From Aphelocoma coerulescens (lineage: Eukaryota > Chordata > Aves > Passeriformes > Corvidae), in contig NW_027184085.1 of the NCBI RefSeq assembly GCF_041296385.1, positions 7,125,301 through 7,189,300 on the forward strand: DNA of 64,000 nt. The letters run 5' to 3'. The position numbers and the translations under genes are program-made. Shown here in pieces: positions 59,763-64,000 of the stretch; position 1 is the first letter of the stretch, and each line of letters begins with the position of its first letter. The notes under the pieces are model-generated. The model had not been told where the DNA came from and did not search any database. It saw only the letters and a program-made list of their open reading frames with translations.

Positions 59763-61075
59763 AGTATACAATAGCTTGGTACTACATGGAAAGAGATATC
59801 TCTTTCCAATATATCAAAAATGTTATTGAGAGGATGGTCCACTCACAGGCCCAGTTCTTAAAAGCAGAATGAGGACAGACTCCATTCCAACTTATTCACG
59901 TAATGGCCACTGCCAAACCTCTACAGGAAATACAGGCACAAATCAGTGCACACCAATCAGCTGCTGAGGGCTTGATGTTGCTGGATTTTTTGGGGGCTTG
60001 TTTTTGTTTTCCCTTGTTATGGACGATAAATTCTTTTCAAGTTGTGCTTTGAATAACAGAGTAGTGGGAGGCATTTCATGTTCAGGAATTTTTTGAGGAA
60101 GTCCAGGTGTGTGACGGGCCTGACTGCAGTCTAATGACTCAGGCCAGGCAACTCATGATTGTCCTGTTCTTTCTGAGGTCAGGCATCATGGAAATCTGCA
60201 GTGAGATTTGTGAGGCTCTAAGCTTAGACAATCCCTTGAAAACAGCTTCCTGGAATTTAAGGTTTTAAGTTCATTCAAAGTCCCATTTGGACACTGAAAT
60301 AAACACTCTGGACCGCATCTCAAGTGCTTTGTTCAAGGTCATCTGAGAGGAGTTCAATGGATCTTGGAAATGAGCCCAGATCTCTGCTTAACTCTAGCCA
60401 TAGATCCATCCATTTTCATTCCATAGCAGCATAATAGGGATTTGGAAAACTACTCTAAAACCTTGAGAACTGAATAGATATGAAAATCCTTCTGTATGTA
60501 TTTGGAACCATCCCACAGATTTCAGTGGAGGAATATATTCTTTCTTATAACAAATTGAATTGCTAAATACCTATCGAAATCTCTCATTACTTGTTAAAGT
60601 AACTACAGCTTTCTCATAAATATTGTAGAGATACATGCAGAGGGTTAAAAAGCGACAGCTCAGTGGTCTGGAATTAAATCTGTTGCAGGTATGTAATTTA
60701 GTGTGACATTAATTGGGTAGTGGGGAAGCATAAATGAGGAACACAATGCGTATACATTGGAATTTTTTGTTAAAGAAGGAACACTGCAAATGCTAACCTC
60801 AGCAGCCCAAAATCAAAGAGAGCAGAGAGGAAGGGAGGAAAGAAAAAAAAAAAAAAACAAAACACAACCAAAAAACAATTTCCACCCAAAAAATAATCCC
60901 CAAAGAAACACACAAAACAATATACAACAAACAATTGTGTCTTGTTTCTTTCGGAAGAAGTTTAAATTAGTTACCAAGGATTAAGATTTTCAGCTGAAAG
61001 AGATCAGTTTAGCCCTGAAAATGTAGGTTTAGCTGATTCTAAGTCACTGCAGTTCAGCTCATCTTTGTAATTCTA
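59763..61075. other. Non-coding stretch; faint MIR-like text
   Basis: No gene is recognised. TTGTTCAAGGTCATCTGAGAGG and GAGCCCAGATCTC near 60331-60395 faintly resemble antisense MIR. An A/C-rich tract lies at 60835-60935. The patch 60630-60740 (TTAATTGGGTAG) is compositionally like conserved DNA. Confidence 0.45.
60835..60935. repeat. A-rich low-complexity tract
   Basis: A run of about 17 A (60841-60857) followed by AAC/CAAA-rich sequence. Accounts for the Lys/Asn/Gln-rich frame here. Confidence 0.85.
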
Positions 61076-61683
61076 TGTCCTGGGGCAAATAGAGGGCAGC
61101 TGACCTTTGTGTACATCAGCTGTGACCACCAAGCCCCACACAGCCACTCACTCACTCCCACACCAGCAGGACTGGGGAAAGGACTGGAAGAGTAAAAGCT
61201 GGAAGTCTCATGGGTTGAGATAAAGACAGTTTAATAGGGGAAAGCAAAAAGCCACACACACAGGCAAGGAAAGCAAGAATTAATTCACTGCTACCCATGG
61301 TCAGGCAGATGTTCAGCCATCTCCATGAGAGCAGGGCCCCATTATGTTCCACTGTCACTTGGGCAGACAAACTCCAAAACATCCCCTTTCTTCCTCCTTC
61401 TTCCCCACTTTACACACTGAGCACTATGTCACACGGCCTGGAATGTCCCACTGGTCAGTTGAGGTCACCTCTCCTGGCTGTGTCTCCTCCCAGCCTCCCA
61501 AGCACCCCCAGCCTCTCCAGCCTGGCAGTAGGAGAGGAAAGCCCTTGGCTCTGTGCAACTCCTACTCAGCAATAACAAAAACATCTATGCATTATCCACT
61601 CTGTGTTCACAACAAATCCAAAACACAGCCCCATACCAGCCACTGGGAAGAAAATTATTCTTAGGCCAGCCAAAACCACCACA
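61076..61683 (-). mobile_element. Solo avian endogenous retrovirus LTR (antisense)
   Basis: 608 bases bounded by TGTCCTGG... and ...CCACCACA on the plus strand, i.e. TGT...ACA termini. Read on the minus strand it has TGTGGTGGTTTTGGCTGG at the U3 start, GCTGAGTAGGAGTTGCACAGAGCC and a decayed TATA region (near 61409-61416, TGTAAAG). An ATTAAA poly-A signal (61235-61230) precedes CTGTCTTTATCTCAACCCATG, and U5 ends in GGCTGTGTGGGGCTTGG. This wording matches an LTR family that is abundant in birds and probably ERV2/ERVK-class. ATTCTA (61070-61075) and ATTCTC (61687-61692, offset by three bases) may be the remains of a 6-bp target duplication. No internal retroviral sequence is present. Confidence 0.88.
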
Positions 61684-64000
61684 CCCATTCTCTGTTTTGC
61701 ACTCACTGGCTGACCAGTATTGACTTGTAGAAAATATGTGATGCATAGATTAAACCTGGAAGAATGGGTGAGATCTTATGGAAATTGAAGCATCAAAGAG
61801 AACATAATAACTGGGCAGCACAAGTCATGTGAAGACCAAGAGGAACATATACTTCAGTCTTCTCTCAGAAAAACTTTTTTAGCCACTTGCATGACAAGAA
61901 TTAAAAAAAAAAAAAAAATCTACTGCAAATAGAAAAAAAAAGGTATAAAAACCTTCCCAGCATTGCACATCTTTATCTAGCTGAATGCATCCCCGCACCA
62001 CAAGAAACCAAAAGATACAAAACATGGAATTTGTCACTACAAAAGAGCCAAAGATACAAAGAATATTACCAGTGCTGTAAGTCTCTTCTACCCTAATTGC
62101 ATGTGCCTTATTCCTGTCCTTGAACAGGGCTTCCTGTACTGTTTGTACTTCTCTCTCTTTACTTCTCACTCTGTTTTTTGAGTCATTAGAGGTAGAATGT
62201 TCTGGTTTTGGTATTTAACTGGGTGTTCAGGCACTGACCTGGATGATTAAGTCAGTTTCCTGTCTGCTATGCCTCTGGGTTCTTCCTTGACTGTTATGTT
62301 CAGGGTAGGGTCTGTATAACTGATACTGTGTATAACTGATGCTGCTGTGGGACCTTGGTCTCTGCTAGGGATATTAAATGTTGCTACCACACAGGCATTA
62401 AGTGTGCCTGCAGTTAGACACAGGTAGTCTTACAGTGGAAACTGGGGAAAAAGAATAAATTCAATGCCTTGCCTTTTTAATTTCCACAGTCGCAGTTTTG
62501 GAGATTAGTCTTAAATTATTTTGAATTGCAAATCCAATTGGGCTTTAATTATGATTATGACCTCTACTTTGTGGCATACAGTTCAATCTGTACAGCCACA
62601 GTCTATGGTAAATTACTATTATGGTGCTGTAGATGATGCACCATAGTACAGAGCCTTGCCCTATATCTGGAGACAAAGACATGCATGCACATGCACATTT
62701 TGACTTGGAACAACCTCCTAATAATACAGATTTATTCTCCTCTGGATTTGCTTTTTTGGCTTCCCTTCACTCCACATAGAGGGTAGCAAGGACTCAGTGA
62801 CTTGCAGGAAGAAATCTGTAGAGTATGTTAATTTCTGTGGAACTTAGGCAGCCTCATAAGTCTTAGAGATTAATAAGAATCTGGGAAGTATCTATCTTCT
62901 GGTGATGCTTTCATTTGCGCAGTAATAAAGCTCGCCTTTCTTGTTTAATAAAAACAATGAGGAAACAAATGGGTGTGCAGGCATTGGAACTTTTGAGGAA
63001 TTAATTCAAAAGCACGGAGGAAAGTTTTTTATCATGCTGTAAGCACCGGAAAGGTGAAAATTACTCTTCCCCAGAGCTCTTACTCTCTGTGTGCCTTATC
63101 TCCAAGTTACACCAAATTTAAGGCAAAACTCTCAGCAGGTGCAGAGTGTCTCTTAGAAAGTGCTGATCATTTTCCTGAAAGGTGGTGGGCACATTTCACT
63201 GAGACCATCACAAGGCTGGGACAGTTTTGCATAATTCAACTTCTTCCCTTGCCCACTGGAACAATTTCCTGGTAGAACATTCCCTCTCCAACCAAATGAT
63301 GTTCCCGTGGAAAATTTCAAATCAGTGAAAATTTTGAGGCTTTTCTTTTTTTTCTTATAATTCTCTTTTGATTTTGGAGAGATGGCCGTGATTTTGCCTG
63401 GCTGTTCCCTTTATCCTCCCCCCTAGAAGTTTTTTGTCACTTTAGCTTTCTGTGCACAGACAGAAAACTAATGAAAGCAGGAGCCTTGCAGTAGGCAAGG
63501 GGCCAGGGGCTGAGCACCCAGCTCCTGCGTGGATCCCAGTCTCCCTACAGCTCCAGCTGCCAGAGAGGCAGAAACCCAAGTTGCTTAGCATCCCCACATC
63601 TCCTGAAACTCTGGCTGCCAGAGAGCTAGAGCAGAGTGAGAACTTGCAAAAGCGATTTGCTTACCCCTCAAAAAAAGAACTTTGCAAGTTAGCACAGTTT
63701 TTATCATTTAGGCAAAAGGATTTAACAAAAAAAAAAAAAAAAGAGATGTTTCAAAACTTTATTTTCCTTTGATACATATTAATGAATTTATTATATTAAA
63801 AGTGACTTTGATGTCTTAAGAACTGCACCTTTGTCAGCTGGGGTTACACAGTGAGACAGTCCTCTCTTCCTGTGGCTGAGAGCTGACCAAATCTCTCTGC
63901 AGCCACCAGTTCCCAAGCTCTGTTTCAGGATGAACACAGCTGCCTACAGGGGCCATATTCAGTACCAGGAATGAAAGGATAGTGCAGCAATTACTTATTC
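61684..64000. other. Non-coding stretch to the window end
   Basis: No gene is recognised. There is a 16-A run at 61903-61918, a 16-A run at 63727-63742, a 16-bp-period duplication (TGTATAACTGATAC/GC) at 62313-62342 and an 8-bp inverted repeat (TATGGTGC...GCACCATA) at 62620-62645. A 106-codon plus-strand frame (63452-63772) is GC-richer in its first part and then runs into the poly-A. Confidence 0.5.

Noticed and set aside
61152..61664. Plus and minus frames of 76-106 codons
   Set aside because: They lie entirely within the solo LTR, which has no coding role.

Overview
The window looks like AT-rich, gene-poor nuclear DNA from a bird, probably a neoavian species such as a passerine. Two things point there. 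First, the dominant interspersed repeat is the CR1 LINE: thirteen recognisable pieces, several ending in the avian CR1 tail made of short ATTCTGTG-type repeats. Second, the solo LTR at 61076-61683 closely resembles, from memory, an LTR family that is very common in bird genomes. I cannot fix the species. I found no protein-coding gene that I can name, no tRNA or rRNA, and no prokaryotic-type feature such as an operon, CRISPR array or insertion sequence. The window is best read as intergenic or deep intronic sequence.

Layout. From 1 to about 20 kb there are almost no young repeats: mostly AT-rich single-copy sequence with poly-T and CA/TG microsatellites, two faint MIR-like SINE relics (about 6.4 and 7.6 kb) and patches that resemble conserved non-coding DNA, the clearest at 5.1-5.3 kb. 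From 20 to 31 kb there are four CR1 relics (20.5, 21.4, 27.0 and 29.2 kb) and a poly-A-tailed segment at 26.25-26.79 kb that may be a retrocopy. At 31.1-31.9 kb lies a solo retroviral LTR on the minus strand. It is followed by a MIR-like relic and a GC-richer, exon-like block at 32.27-32.51 kb. A CR1 of about 0.85 kb with an internal CAAA expansion sits at 35.5-36.4 kb. At 41.6-42.6 kb two canonical splice-site signals frame a small possible transcript. The stretch from 45.2 to 54.2 kb is the most repeat-dense part, with six CR1 pieces of different ages and both orientations plus a TTTTA pentanucleotide array. A GC-richer block with open frames on both strands occupies 55.1-55.7 kb. Further CR1 pieces (58.2 and 59.5 kb) and the second LTR (61.1-61.7 kb) complete the window.

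Function. Nothing here works together as a pathway. The repeats are decayed: the CR1 copies are 5'-truncated, deleted or frameshifted, and both LTRs stand alone without gag, pol or env. The points most worth testing are the exon-like blocks (32.3, 41.6-42.6 and 55.1-56.1 kb), the poly-A-tailed segment at 26.3 kb and the conserved-element candidate at 5.2 kb. I did not find a convincing undescribed system.
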